DNA of 64,000 nt from Echinometra lucunter (GCA_029962745.1 CM057167.1:16390303-16454302); one strand, 5' to 3'. Counted from the first letter of the stretch, positions 11,681 to 22,756 are shown. Numbers and translations: made by a program. The notes: generated by a model from the letters alone, not told the origin.

Positions 11681-11871
11681 TTTTTTTTTTAAACACGTGG
11701 ACACGTTGGTATCGATAATGCCCATAGCATTTTCATTTATTTGATGTACGATAAAAGAGCAATGTAGATAGAATGCCTTGCTCAAGGGCATAAGTGCCGT
11801 ACGCGGGGATCGAACCCCCGACTTTCGCGTCTCCAGTCAAGTGCCTTAGACCACTCGACCACGGCACCTCC
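11681..11871 (-). mobile_element. tRNA-derived SINE, nearly complete
   Basis: Read on the minus strand it starts GGAGGTGCCGTGGTCGAGTG (A box GTGGTCGAGTGG, Leu/Ser-tRNA style). It continues through CTTGACTGGAGACGCG and a B box GGTTCGATCCC, then CCTTGAGCAAGGCATT and a tail ending in poly-A. The body past the tRNA head shows it is a SINE and not a functional tRNA gene. It converges tail-to-tail on the SINE at 11428-11604. Confidence 0.85.
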
Positions 11872-12330
11872 AAATGAACGACACGACGATAACTTAAAAA
11901 ATAAAGACGACCAGAAAAAACAACAACCTAAAACAAAAATAACATTTTAGTGAATGTACATGTTTCAAAGTTAGCGTACTTCACCATCAGCCTGAGATAT
12001 TTAGTCAGAGTCACTCTTTGATTATAAAAGAAAATGACGCAATCGATATGTTGTGATTTTAGTTTGATTACAAGAAACATCACGTGATTATAAATCACAA
12101 GGTATGTCATGGAATCAGTTTAAACTGGTCAAGGGAAATGGACATTACATAGTTGATCAAATGGAAAGCATTATCTGAAAATTGTACACACGTTGGTTGA
12201 GCAAGTAAGGTTTTTTTCCACACGGGGGGGGGGGGGGAGGGCGGGGAGTATACACTCTTACATACCCTCCTTTCTGATTGGTTACTAGGCCTCCTTGGAT
12301 TTCGTCAAGCTGCAAAAAGGTTATCACTGT
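11872..12330. other. Intergenic, nothing recognised
   Basis: AT-rich, with poly-G at about 12224-12237. No supported gene. Confidence 0.45.
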
Positions 12331-12760
12331 CAGTCAGACCCAACCTCGGAAAACCGAGCACAGGTTTATACTCCGAAAACAGCCTACAGAGCAAGGTAAC
12401 TATAGAGCCCTCATCGTTCAGTGCTAGACATTGTGTACAAAAGGCATGAGGAAAATTCTGCAATGTCGACCTACTGTTGATAATGTATTTTTCAAAAATA
12501 ATGCTGCGTATACATTTTTAAAAGATATTTGTCATTCGAAAGTCATTTCATGTGGCGAATCATTCACGGATTTAGAAGAAAATTTACACGCAGGATCATT
12601 TTTAAGAAAATATATATCATTGACAGGTTGACTTTGCGAGATTTTCTCAATGCATGTTGTACACACACTGACGCACACTGAACGATGAGGGCTCTATATT
12701 CATACGCCGTTTTCGGAGTATATTCCTGTGCTCGGTTTTCCTAAGTTGGGTCTGACTGAC
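12331..12760. mobile_element. Foldback element, about 430 bp, ~90-bp arms
   Basis: The left arm (CAGTCAGACCCAAC, CGGAAAACCGAGCACAGG, ACTCCGAAAAC, GAGCCCTCATCGTTCAGTG) is repeated in inverse order and orientation on the right (CACTGAACGATGAGGGCTC, GTTTTCGGAGTAT, CCTGTGCTCGGTTTTCC, GTTGGGTCTGACTG). The arms flank about 240 bp. The 66-residue frame in the loop (12431-12631) has no recognisable family. Confidence 0.8.
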
Positions 12761-12884
12761 TTTGGGTTTATTCCTTCACCTCCAGAAGGCAGACTCGTGC
12801 TCCTTCTACCTTGTACTCGACCCAAACTACGCCACTAATGTCGGGAGATGGTTGGTTATGGTTAATGGTTGTTTTTTTTTTTTT

Positions 12885-13076
12885 ACCTGACTGCTAAGAA
12901 AGCATGTGTATGCTTGTTAGTAAGCAACCAGGGGACCGACGGCTTTAAGTCCCCTCCCAAGGACTTGGTAATGAGGATTAATACCTTATCAAAGGGCATT
13001 AGCGCATCACTTGGTTTCGAACCCGGGTACTCCCGGTAACGAGACCACTGCTCTACCACTGAGCCACAGCGCCTCC
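12885..13076 (-). mobile_element. tRNA-derived SINE
   Basis: On the minus strand it starts GGAGGCGCTGTGGCTCAGTG (A box GTGGCTCAGTGGTAGAGC), with a B box GGGTTCGAAACC. A non-tRNA body containing CGCTAATGCCCTTTGATAAG follows and ends near CATACACATGC. The head looks like a tRNA but the body and tail mark a SINE. 1798-1958 is a decayed relative. Confidence 0.85.
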
Positions 13077-13239
13077 TCGAGATACCCATTGTTTTTTTGA
13101 GGGAGGATGAAACTAGTTCTGTGAGCTCTTTGAAAGAAGGTTGGAAATGTTTTCCTAGCGATGACTAACATCCACTAGATTTCCTAAACTTGAATGTGGG
13201 AGGAAATTTATATTTTCAGGGGCTTCTTCTTTGCAACCG

Positions 13240-13440
13240 CTGAGATGCATTCTGGACTGGCCCCAGTTGGTGTCAGAGCATTTTCATCTGCTGCTCCCAG
13301 ACTGTAGAATCAATTACCCCAAACTCTCGGCATCCAACAATGTCTGGCTTCGAAAGGCATCTAGAAACTCCCTTATTCTATAAATAATCTGACTGTAAAG
13401 TGCACTTGAGCATGCATGTGAAATTAAGCTATATAAATAT
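13240..13440 (+). mobile_element. LINE 3' end (reverse transcriptase C-terminus remnant)
   Basis: Plus-strand translation with one frame change gives AFSSAAPRL-stop-NQLPQTL and then HPTMSGFERHLETPLFYK followed by TAA at 13385-13387. This fits the usual end of many LINE polyproteins (AAPRLWN-LP ... FKR-LKTHLF). The Trp codon is a stop here and the frame is shifted, so it is dead. A short 3' UTR with CTATATAAATATAG follows. The rest of the LINE is absent (5' truncation). Confidence 0.75.
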
Positions 13441-13449
13441 AGTTTTTGC

Positions 13450-13595
13450 CAGGTAACCATTTACCTCGCCTGGTCGAGTGCGACAAGTGTAGTCTTGCCA
13501 AAGGAGAATGGTGCTGCGCTAGAGATTATGCGAAACTTCTACCTCGTGGTCTAAAGTCCGCAGACTTATCCACTATACACCATCACAACACCTCT
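13450..13595 (-). mobile_element. Probable decayed tRNA-derived SINE
   Basis: The minus strand reads AGTGGATAAGTCTGCGGAC (A-box-like), then GGTAGAAGTTTCGCAT (weak B box), then GGCAAGACTACACTTGTCGC. The arrangement is SINE-like but the boxes are poor, so the call is tentative. Confidence 0.4.
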
Positions 13596-14165
13596 ACTCT
13601 ACTATGAATATTCTTCTTCTTCTACTTTAGTTTTTTTTCTTCATACTAGTATCTTAGTATTTGTAGTCGGGGAAATGCGACCGAAATGAGATCTAATTCC
13701 CCACCCACTCAAACTGTTCCAGGAACGTCCCTGGTCGTAGACAGGCTTCAGGGCTTTCCAGGATTTGTCAGCATCCTTTTCTTTCCCATGATCATCCAGC
13801 GTCGGATCTAAAAATTTTCAAAAGGGGGAGGGGGGGGGGGTTGGCTTTTTCGGATGTCTGCTTTACCCGAAAAAAAAAGGCCTCGGCATTTTCACGGGTA
13901 TTTTACCTTGAAATTTTGCCTTTTCTGCTTTTCAAAGGGGGGGGGGGGGGGGTGCTGATTGGCCACCCCCTGGATCCACCCATGTCATCATATCATCATG
14001 ATTGGGGGAAATTCTACATGCAGATCTCAGACATCATAACGGACGAACGGTGCCCAGTACTGCTGAGATGTGGAGCTTGATCACTCAGCGTCGACAGAGG
14101 GAGTGAGGCTGAAACAAATATTGACGTCATGTTTGTCAGTGAAGATGTTAGTACCGTACCGATGC
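13596..14165. other. Intergenic with poly-G tracts
   Basis: G runs at about 13827-13840 and 13936-13952 sit inside a stretch running from CGGATCTAAAAATTTTC to CCCCTGGATCCACCC that may be a decayed MITE. No gene is seen. Confidence 0.35.
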
Positions 14166-14785
14166 GGAAATGAAGAGGAAGTAGGAGCATGAAGGAGGAG
14201 GAGAAGGACAAGGTGAACAGAAATAGAAGCAAAAGAAAAAGGAGAAGGAGGAAGGGAGGAGGAGGAAGGGAGGAGGAGGATAGCGATCCTGATATGATAA
14301 TCCAATAGAAGTTTGTGTCCAAGAGTGGCGATGTTGATGATAAATGACGAAAATGATGATCATGATGATGAAGATGAAGATGATGATGGTGATGATGATG
14401 ATGATAATGGTAACGATGATGATGGTAACAATGACTCTCTTCTGGTCACTAATCCATTATTGGGACGCAGGATTCGGCCTTATGGTTCAACCCCTCCAGG
14501 TCTTCAAGGGTGTAGGGTTCACAAGTAGAAGGGTTCAGACTAAGAACTGTTCCATTGTCTGCTCTTCCCTACAGTCACAAACGACGACGACGGTGATGAT
14601 GATGCTGATAATGATGATGATGATGGTGAAGATGAAGATGATGATGAAGATGAAGATCATGATGATGATGATGACGACGACGATTATGATGAAGGTGATT
14701 ATGATGCTGAAGATGATGGTGATGATGATGACGGTGGTGGTGGTTATGAAGTTGATGATGATGCTGCTGCTGCTGATAATAATGA
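14166..14785. repeat. Purine tract and (GAT)n trinucleotide arrays
   Basis: 14170-14282 is GGA/GAA-rich. 14337-14440 and 14580-14785 are imperfect GAT/GATGAC repeats separated by about 140 bp of ordinary sequence. Met-, Asp- or His-rich frames through them are repeat translations. Confidence 0.85.
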
Positions 14786-15050
14786 CAATAATAATTTACA
14801 ACATTTATATAGCGCTTATCACAAAACAAATGTCTCTAAGCGCTTTAAAAGGAAATGAAAGAGGAAGAATGAAAGGAACAGTTTCAGACATACAAAAATA
14901 TCTTAATTAAAGGTTGAGAGAGCTGCATATGCTAAGGCATACAACTATTTGATGAACAGATGAGTTTTTAACATGGATTTGAATCTTTTAGTTGAGTCTG
15001 CTTGTTTTATGCATTGAGGTAGAGATAGAAGCTCCTAAAACGAAGCCAAT
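14786..15050 (-). mobile_element. LINE 3' end (reverse transcriptase C-terminus remnant)
   Basis: Minus-strand translation gives CIKQADSTKRFKSMLKTHLF then IK and a stop at 14945-14947, the typical end of a LINE polyprotein. Downstream on that strand AAAGCGCTTAGAGACA and AAGCGCTATATAAATGTTG form a 3' tail that runs into the GAT/ATC array. Only the last coding codons and the tail remain. Confidence 0.75.
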
Positions 15051-15326
15051 GGTGATGAAAATTATGATAAAATTTAAACCATTGCTTTTTAAAACTATCT
15101 ATTCGTACAGTTTAAAAAACTATGTGCTTTAAAGATTATGAATTTCCACCGAAATCAGACATATTACCGATTCACTTGACTATTCATTATGAAAAAATAA
15201 AATTATGGACCTACAAGCCCTGATAAAACACAGACATGACATTGCATTACTATATAGAGGGCGCAAGACCATTTTTGCCACTCCCTGCATTGAACGCACA
15301 AATCAATTTATGAACTAAAAATACAC
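15051..15326. other. AT-rich intergenic, nothing recognised
   Basis: No supported feature. Confidence 0.45.
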
Positions 15327-15490
15327 CAGGGCCCCGTGACACAAAGATTTGCAATCAATCCCAGAGTTGTAACAGCCAATCAAGACCATTGTTTCATGCT
15401 CATCTCGTTCAAAAAGGTGACCCTGGACCAATCAGAATGGTTGTTTTGAATTTGCGGTCGATCGCAAACCTTTGTGTTACGGGCCCCAGG
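15327..15490. mobile_element. MITE-like element, GGGCCC-GT ends
   Basis: The left end GGGCCCCGTGACACAAAGAT is inversely matched on the right by ACCTTTGTGTTACGGGCCCC, giving ~28-bp terminal inverted repeats around about 105 bp. No coding capacity. Confidence 0.75.
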
Positions 15491-15659
15491 GTGTGTTTCG
15501 TGAAGCTGTTCGTAAGTTACGCACGACTTTACGCACGACTGGTGATATGTTCTTGTACTACATGTAAATGATTTAGAATCTGATTAGCACCCAAGAACCT
15601 GTTCCAGTCGTGCGTAAAGTCGTGCGTAACTTACGAACAGCTCTATGAAACACCCCCAG
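15486..15659. mobile_element. Foldback element, ~50-bp near-identical arms
   Basis: The left arm contains AGCTGTTCGTAAGTTACGCA then CGACTTTACGCACGACTGG. The right arm is its reverse complement, with a GGGTGT-TTC-T-AAG/GAG outer end. The loop is about 60 bp. It abuts and slightly overlaps the preceding element. Confidence 0.85.
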
Positions 15660-16225
15660 TCCTGCATTACACTCTGAAATGTGTAACAATTTCACAAACC
15701 TAGGGAATTATCACTGTAAAGTATATTGTTTAGATGTTTTGGTTTTTAAACTTGATATCTGATATTTGTTATCTTGATTTATTATTTATTAGTAGCCCCC
15801 CCCCCCTTCACATTGGACAGAGTTTTGAATGAGGCATCCTTCTAAAAAAAATACATGTAGTAAATGTTCTGCAGGAATGGATAAAGTTTGTCCTGATTTC
15901 TCAGCAATCATGATGTAAGAAAAGCTTCAAGGTTTCACCCATACTTTAATCACTTATCATAACAAGCACTGATAAGCATTACCAAGATTTTTGTGGAAAA
16001 TAAAATGCAGAAGGTCATTTTCAGGTGCACTTTTGCGAAACGACCGAGCTCAATAACTGCAAATACTCATTTTGAAAGAGAGCCATCTACGTCCCTACAG
16101 CTACACAGCACAAATCGTAAACAGTACCCACTGAATTCCACACTGAGTGTAGAGTTCAGTGATAGAACCAAATGCGGATGAATGGCACATGGCGAGTTTG
16201 ATAATGAATGCCCTAACATTCTTTG
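15660..16225. other. AT-rich intergenic, nothing recognised
   Basis: Contains a poly-C run at about 15797-15807. No supported gene. Confidence 0.45.
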
Positions 16226-16647
16226 TTTTAACCCATAGAGGTAGAGTGTCACCTTTAGGAGACGTTTTTGCAGTATCTGTTGGTCCAGAATGTTGGGCAG
16301 TACATATCATACATGAGCAGAAAGAGAAAAATGCACTGACAAATTTGAGCCCATTCCCATCACTGTATGGTGTGGCGTTCTCGAGTTAGAGCAGTTTAAG
16401 TGTAACTTATCATTAAACTCTTTAAATTGGCAATGCAGTGAATGATATATAATCACTATTTCTGTGTTCAAATTGGCAATTTCTGATTAAATTCTACAAT
16501 TATATGTCATTTTGGTTTATATTATATCCATATTTATTTTTTTCAAGCTATGTAAACGTGGAAAAAAAATAATTTGTATTGCCAATTTGAGGATTGAAGA
16601 TGATTAATTTAGACCTCAAGAAAGCTCTGTACTGCTATGGGTTAAAA
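16226..16647. mobile_element. Interspersed element family R1, complete-looking copy
   Basis: About 422 bp bounded by TTTTAACCCATAG on the left and its inverse CTATGGGTTAAAA on the right. It contains CTTTAGGAGAC, then GCAGTATCTGTTGGTCCAGA, CATGAGCAGAAAGAGAAAAA, and later three AATTGGCAAT/TTGGCAAT words. A relative lies at 24889-25262 (and its contig-2 counterpart at 35366-35740). No coding capacity; the class is unknown. Confidence 0.65.
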
Positions 16648-17965
16648 AGGCAAGAGTATATCCTCCAAAGCACAAAAACACACAAAAAATCACACACAAA
16701 AAAGGCACAATAATAAAGAACAAAAAGCACAAAAAGCACAAATTTACTAATTCCCTTCGGCTTCTGATGAGCTATACATTCTTTCATAGATTTTTCTGTT
16801 TATACCCCACCAGGGATGGCAAATGCATCCTAGTCATATTTAAATATCACACTTACTACAGGTGTATCACATGATCGCAAAGGCTCTTCAGAAGAAATCA
16901 ACTTCAGCAACTTTAGTACTCTTGTCCATCACTTTTCGAAATGTACAAATTTTACAGTGATGTATTGAGTAATCCGAAGATGATTTCTATGGGATATACG
17001 ATACGGCAGGGTAGTGGATCAAAGCCGCCCCCCCCCCCCGCCCCTTTACCACGCATTATTACTTATCATCGAACATTCTCAGTCACTTCCACGTGTCATG
17101 ACCTTTGTCATTCATTCGTCCAACCCACTCTCCCTTGCTCGATCCTCTTCACCCCATGTCCTTTAATCACATTGGCGTGGGGTTGCGGAACGTTTTTTTT
17201 CCTTAAGGGGGGGGGGGGGGCGCTGACACCCAAGCAGGCGGGGATCAGGGGGCGGAGCCACCTACACCTCTTGCGTTTTTATGACTTTACGAGCATATGA
17301 GCAATATAGATATTCAGTTTTTACAATTTCTGGTAAAATATTTTTTTAAAAATTCATTTTTCATTTTTAGCTGAAATTGAGAGGGGGTGCAGCCCTAACC
17401 CCTTCTGCTCCCCGGCCCCTGATGAGTAAAGCATCACTCGTGCATGGCGGACAGGTAGAAGTAAGATGATGTAATAGTAGCTGTTCAAAAATATTCATTG
17501 TCGACTTTAAATGTCTGCAGGAGAAAAAGCTTTAGGAAATTATATTCTTAAATTTTGACCGCTAGCAGGCATCCTGAAGCTTGGATGCGTCGGTCTGTTT
17601 TGTAGGAATTATTTGAACTGCGGTGCATTTCCACAGATCTTCGTTATGAGAAGTCGCGACTCGTGATCTTAGCCCCGTTTCAGCCTTCACAGTTTTGTAG
17701 TAAGTAAAGCACCTCATTTTGAAGTTCCGTGGATTTTGCTAATTGGACTCTGTGATTTAAAATGATTGTCATCATCAGGTTATTTAAATTTGATTTTTTT
17801 TTTCATGCGCTTCGACTTAACACATGTTTCTAAGGGAGTCTGAATTATTTGTGTGTGCCCTAACATGCTCTGGCGACATATTGTTTCTAGCTGACTCTAT
17901 TTCATCAGTTACAGGCTTAGGGATCGTGTGGTGGTTGGGTGTTACACGTAAGTTAGTTAGCTTCA
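16648..17965. other. Intergenic; low-complexity and poly-C/G tracts
   Basis: 16670-16745 is A/C-rich (CACAAAAA words). Poly-C at about 17028-17039 and poly-G at about 17208-17220 may bracket a decayed MITE. No gene or RNA recognised. Confidence 0.4.
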
Positions 17966-18214
17966 AAGGCAGGGCCAGGGTATTTTGATAGGGGTGGGCA
18001 AGTTGACCCATAGGTGAGGTTTTTTTTATGTTTTAACTGAAAAAATGGGGATATTATATAGTTGCAAAACCCAGCCCCTCTCTTTCCCCATACTCTTCTT
18101 TCTTCTTCCTCCTCCTTTTTTTCCCTTGTCTCCTCTTTTATTCCTTTTTTGATCACTTGAAAAATCATAGGGCGGTCGCCCCCCCCCCCTCTGCCCCATG
18201 TAGCGCCGCCCCTG
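17966..18214 (-). mobile_element. MITE-like element (family of 59102-59371)
   Basis: The minus strand starts AGGGGCGGCGCTACA and, after a G-rich stretch, reads TATGATTTTTCAAGTGATC, matching the same ordered blocks of the element at 59102. The far end is weak (ACCCTGGCCCTGCC). Confidence 0.5.
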
Positions 18215-18498
18215 GTTAGCTTTAGGGTTAGGTAAAGTTTGATGTAAAAAAAGTACTTTTTTGGGTGGAAAACTGATGGCGAAGCGACTGCTACCGGAGC
18301 AAGGTACATCACAAACATCACAGCACCTCTCAAGGAAAATTATGCAAAAGAACTGTATGACAGTCATGATACGGTGACAAATCATAGCTATCATTTCCTA
18401 TCACTTTCGTCAAGTCCGGGACCTGCCAACACGCCCCCTGGTCAAGCCTTGCGGTATACGCTCTACACCATGCCAACTTTAACCAAGGAAACCAAAAC
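18215..18498. other. Intergenic, nothing recognised
   Basis: No supported feature. Confidence 0.4.
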
Positions 18499-19027
18499 CC
18501 TCAAGTCGAGTAGTTTTTAAATCAAAGCGAAGATGGAATATAGCAGATGGGCGAAAAGTTTGAAGTTTTGAACGAAATCGGATACCGAATAAAAAAATTA
18601 TGGCTACATAAAATTTTCTTCGTCAAAAGGACCATAGCTATTGATGACATCATTGTTTGTGGACAACTTTCAATATGTTTTGTACATGCACAATCAAACA
18701 TTTTTATTTTGCTCAAGATTCGCATATTTTCGCAAGTCAAACTCAAGATATATATTGTACGAGTGTTTTCTCCACAACTGAGATATGGACAATGAAAACT
18801 TGTGCTCTTCCAGAAAATAAAGAACGTGTGAAATTATGTGTACAAAATATATTGAGATTTGTTCACAAATGATATCACAATACTTACATACTGTATAATT
18901 ATGGCAGAGTCAAAAAAGGAGAAAATTTCATGATAAGCGTAACTTTCTTAGTCCATGTCGGATTTCGTTCAAATTTCGCTGATCTGTATCGTTTTGTATT
19001 AGCGTTGATTTAAAAACTTCTCGAAGT
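18499..19027. mobile_element. Diverged large foldback element
   Basis: The left arm has AGTTTTTAAATCAA, GCGAAAAGTTTGAAG and GAACGAAATCGGATA. The reverse complement of the right arm has AGTTTTTAAATCAACGC, GCGAAATTTGAACGAAATCC and ATGAAATTTTCTCC. Arms of about 120 bp are recognisable but eroded. The loop carries GTGGACAACTTTCAATATG and TTTGTACATG, shared in form with the elements at 20279-20880 and 60159-60714. Confidence 0.6.
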
Positions 19028-19392
19028 TGGGGTTTTGGTTTCATTTAAAAGTTAATCCCAAACCTACTTGCAATATCTTTACTGAATGAAGCCAGGAGAG
19101 AATTAATATTGTCGCCAGCGTTTATCGGAGCACCTCCATCACCGTTTGCGTCAGTCAGGGGGTTGTCAGGATGACACGCCCCCAAATCTTTAAGGGTGGG
19201 GGACTGAATAGGGTATATGTCCCCTCCAAAGAAATTGCAGAGGACCTTTTTTTTTTGCAAATTTTTGTGTAAGCTGAGGACCTTTTATGTGTGTATGCCC
19301 CCCTCCCCCCAAAAAAAAAAATTTGAGTGCCCCGCTCCCAATAAAATAATAATAATAATAACATAAAACAGATTTGAATTTAAATTTTAGTT
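19028..19392. other. Intergenic with poly-T and poly-C/A runs
   Basis: Contains poly-T at 19247-19256, a CCCC-A run at 19300-19320 and (AAT)n at 19343-19360. No supported gene. Confidence 0.4.
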
Positions 19393-19790
19393 CTGGGCCC
19401 CTTTTTATAAAACTTAATAGTAACAACTGTCACATTTCGATGACAAATGGGGTTGCCATATTGTCAAGCATATTGCTTATAATGGCAATCCTTCTTCCGC
19501 AAATGATTTTATGTTTAATTAATTACAATAATTTGACAATTTATCATTTCTTATTTGTTGAAAAATGATTGTTACGAATACTTGTGTATTTATGATTTAT
19601 TGTCAATAAAGTATCTTTTTTCAAAAATATTATGTTACCAAAATGTTAATATGAATGCAGAAGAAAAATCAATCAGTCAAATCAAATCAAATCAAATTTG
19701 CTCTCAGCCAATCAGATGCAAGGATTTCAGTAGCTTATAACAGTTATTGCAACTTGTTATTGGTAACAAGTTTTATGAAACGGGGCCCTG
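19393..19790. mobile_element. MITE-like element, GGGCCCC ends
   Basis: The left end CTGGGCCCCTTTTTATAAAA is matched inversely at the right by TTTTATGAAACGGGGCCCTG. About 400 bp; only the outer ~40 bp pair well. Confidence 0.5.
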
Positions 19791-19967
19791 GTCATGCAAT
19801 TGCAATGTGGAAGAGTAATTGGCAAAGGTTGATTAAAGATTCCATGGTATTGGTGTATACTTCGAGGTTCTGAAATCATCAAAATGATAAGGAATGTATT
19901 GGACCTCACTGAAGAGTACATGCACTGCACAAAGAAGTGGGTATATGGAACTACACAACAGTGTCGC

Positions 19968-20101
19968 GGGCCCCGTCTTACAAGGAGTTGCGATAGATTC
20001 AAATCATTCTCATTTTGAGATTGATCTCAACTCCCATCTCTAATCTTTTAAGTACAAAGTTGATTTGAATCAATCCGAACTCTTTGTAAGACGGGCCCCT
20101 G
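19968..20101. mobile_element. Short foldback element, GGGCCC-GTCTTACAA ends
   Basis: The left arm GGGCCCCGTCTTACAAGGAG continues to GATTCAAATCA. The right arm is the inverse, TGATTTGAATCAATC through CTTTGTAAGACGGGCCCC. Arms of about 40 bp, loop about 50 bp. Confidence 0.8.
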
Positions 20102-20278
20102 GTTAAACATTCTAGCATGTCTAGCGTTTCTTGTCATACTTCGACAATGATGGCATCTGAAGAGCAATTCTTTTCAAGGGATATTTCCAGTAAGATACAT
20201 TCTTCAAGTCTGAATATGGACAACTAGAAAGCTCGCAAAATAATTTCCCACCTTTTTCAGAACTCGAGCTTCCCTTTT

Positions 20279-20880
20279 AAAGGAGAATGCAACAGAGACC
20301 TCAGTGTGCTTTCAGTGAATGAAGAAGAACAAGAAAGAGTAGACAGTGAAAGTTTGAGCAAAATCGGACAATTTGTTCAAGAGTTGAGAAATTTGAAAGT
20401 TTAAGTAAATCAATATCATGGGGATCCTTTAAGTTGGCAACTTCACCAGCATCTGTGATGTACATGATTGTAATCATGGACAACTCTCCATTAATTTTGT
20501 ACACAGAATTTAACATTTTCTTCATTAAGGCAATAAAAATAAGTATTCTTTTTATTTACTGTTTGAGTATGCCATGGGTACATCAATTCTGCAAACCTTT
20601 TGGGGAGAATTATGTTGATTCCCAACTTGAAATTTTTACATAAATCATTTTTTGTTTAATCATGCCCAAAATGAACGGAGAGTTGTCCACGATTACATCA
20701 CAGATGCTGGCAAAGTTTCCTACCCGAGGATCGCCACAATAGGGATTTACTTAAACTTTCAAAATTCATAACTCTTGAACAAATTTGTCCGATTTTGCTC
20801 AAACTTTCACTGTTTAATCTTTCTTGTTTATCGTCATTCACCAAAAGCACACTGATGTACGCGCAACAGGCTTTGAAACA
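20279..20880. mobile_element. Large foldback element, about 600 bp
   Basis: The left arm (CAGTGTGCTTTCAGTGAATG, CAAGAAAGAGTA, CAGTGAAAGTTTGAGCAAAA, TCGGACAA-TTTGTTCAAGAG, CTTTCAAATTTC inverse) is mirrored on the right to CCAAAAGCACACTGA at 20855. Two inner segments, CATGATTGTAATCATGGACA with AACTCTCCATTAATTTTGTA and an inverse ACGGAGAGTTGTCCACGATT, also pair. Frames inside are shadows of the inverted arms. Confidence 0.75.
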
Positions 20881-21356
20881 CGACTACACAAGCAAACAAT
20901 GAGTTTCATCTTTCAATATTATTTTTTATCTTCCTTCTGAATTTTTTTTTCAATGCAGGATGTATAACAATAACTCACCAACAAGTTGTCCAGTATAATA
21001 AGTTTGAACGAGTTATCGTCACTCATAGCAACACTGTAAACGAACCTACATGTATTTACAACACAATAATGATAACATAACATTTTCATTGCATCTCGAC
21101 TCATGTTTTGTTCTCTTTCTCTTTATTTATCCCTTTTTCTTTCTTTCTTTCTTTTGTAACAGTGATCTCCTTTCCTCCAATAATCTCTCAATTCAGTTTC
21201 AAACATAATTTCATAGTATACACTATACAAGTTATGAAAATAAATATCTCTTAACGTGGAATGGCATTTTAAATGTAAATCTACTAGAATACTGACCCAT
21301 CAATATCTCCAATTTAGGGGGAATTTTAATTACAAACATGAGGGAAGAAAATTCAG
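20881..21356. other. AT-rich intergenic, nothing recognised
   Basis: No supported feature. Confidence 0.45.
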
Positions 21357-21545
21357 CATTGTGATTTGTGAAACATGCTTTCAATACACACGAATTCCAT
21401 GTTATAATCCGAACATTTGACTGGATTTTCCTCAGAATGCGTTGTAATTTCATTGTGATTTGCGAAACATGCTTTCAATACACACGAATTCACGTTATAA
21501 TCAGAATCATTTGACTGGATTTTCCTCAGAATGCGCTGCAATTTC
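21357..21545. repeat. Recent tandem duplication, two ~94-bp units
   Basis: Unit 1 (21357-21450) and unit 2 (21451-21545) both run from CATTGTGATTTG through GAAACATGCTTTCAATACAC to CCTCAGAATGCG and AATTT, with only a few substitutions and 1-2 base indels. Confidence 0.9.
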
Positions 21546-22756
21546 ATGTTACGAATTTACAGAAGTCTAAGCATGCTAAGTAACTAATCATGAACATTTA
21601 CAACATTACAACTTTTTCAAGAAATGATTTTTCTTCTCCTTCTTCTTCTTCTTCTTCTTCTTCTTTCTTCTCCTCCATGTTCCTCTTCTTCCTCTCACGT
21701 TTTCTTTTTGTTCCTCTCAATTTCCGTTTTAAAATGATAATCAGAAGTTGCATAAGAAGAATTCCCGTAAAGGAAAGGTGGTCTATTGAGGTAAAATACA
21801 TGTATATAATATACACCTGATCGTAATATGTATCTTTTCCTTGCATGCACATGTATGGATATACTTGACCCTTCGAAAAATGACCTCGATGCGAAATGCG
21901 ATAAATCATGATGGCAAACTACGGTACCAAGCCCACGTGCATTGGCGTAAATCCCGGGGGATGGTGGTATATACCCCTCGCCCCCCCCCCCCATACACAC
22001 ACATTTTTAATGAGGGTGGGATGGCGTGTACAAATATACCCCCACTTTTCAAAGAAGAGATATTTCAATCAATCGGTGCCGTTGTTGAAACTTGTGGTAA
22101 ATCTATCATAAACGATGGTTATAGAAGTAAAATTTCTATTTGAAATGCTATGAAACACCAGAGATATATGATTAGAATGTCCCGATAATTCCGACTCTAT
22201 TCGTGTACTCGTGTGAGTCGTGTGTGAGTTCGCGCTAGAAATTTCGGCAAAAGATTTTGATCGTCCCCCCCCCCCTCCCCCACTCCTCGAAACGGATTTA
22301 CACAGACGGTGAAGACGTGGTTTCAGTAACCATATTGATGCAGCATGTCAAATGTACATGTACACACAGACAGTAATTGTTGTTGTGAATACTACACGAG
22401 ATTTTCGTACATCATACATTTACCAATATTTAATACAATCCTTAGCCTGAGCATAAATAAAGGCTTAGGCATTGTGGATGCATTATTGCGGTCGGTATAT
22501 TGTTCGTTCAAAACGGACACCACGATGCTAGCTTTATACTTGTAAGATTGATAACCCTAATTGTTTTTCTTTTTTTTTTACTACAATTTTGACAAATTGT
22601 ACAAAATGACATAGTGTAACATGTAAAAATAATGCAGTATTATGCTGGCAATGACTAGCTACATAGACCTAAACTTGTAATGTTTGTATTTCAACAAATC
22701 AAGGTAGGTTTTTGTACGAAATCTTGATAACATGAATTTTAACGTCCTCTGAGATC
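21546..22756. other. Intergenic; (TTC)n tract; contig-overlap starts
   Basis: A (TTC)n tract lies at about 21633-21672. From 21793 onward the sequence recurs at 32330 onward. Poly-C runs occur at about 21981-21992 and 22265-22275. No gene is supported. Confidence 0.5.

Noticed and set aside
14344..14910. 188-residue Met-rich protein
   Set aside because: It is produced by the (GAT)n array and runs into a LINE tail.
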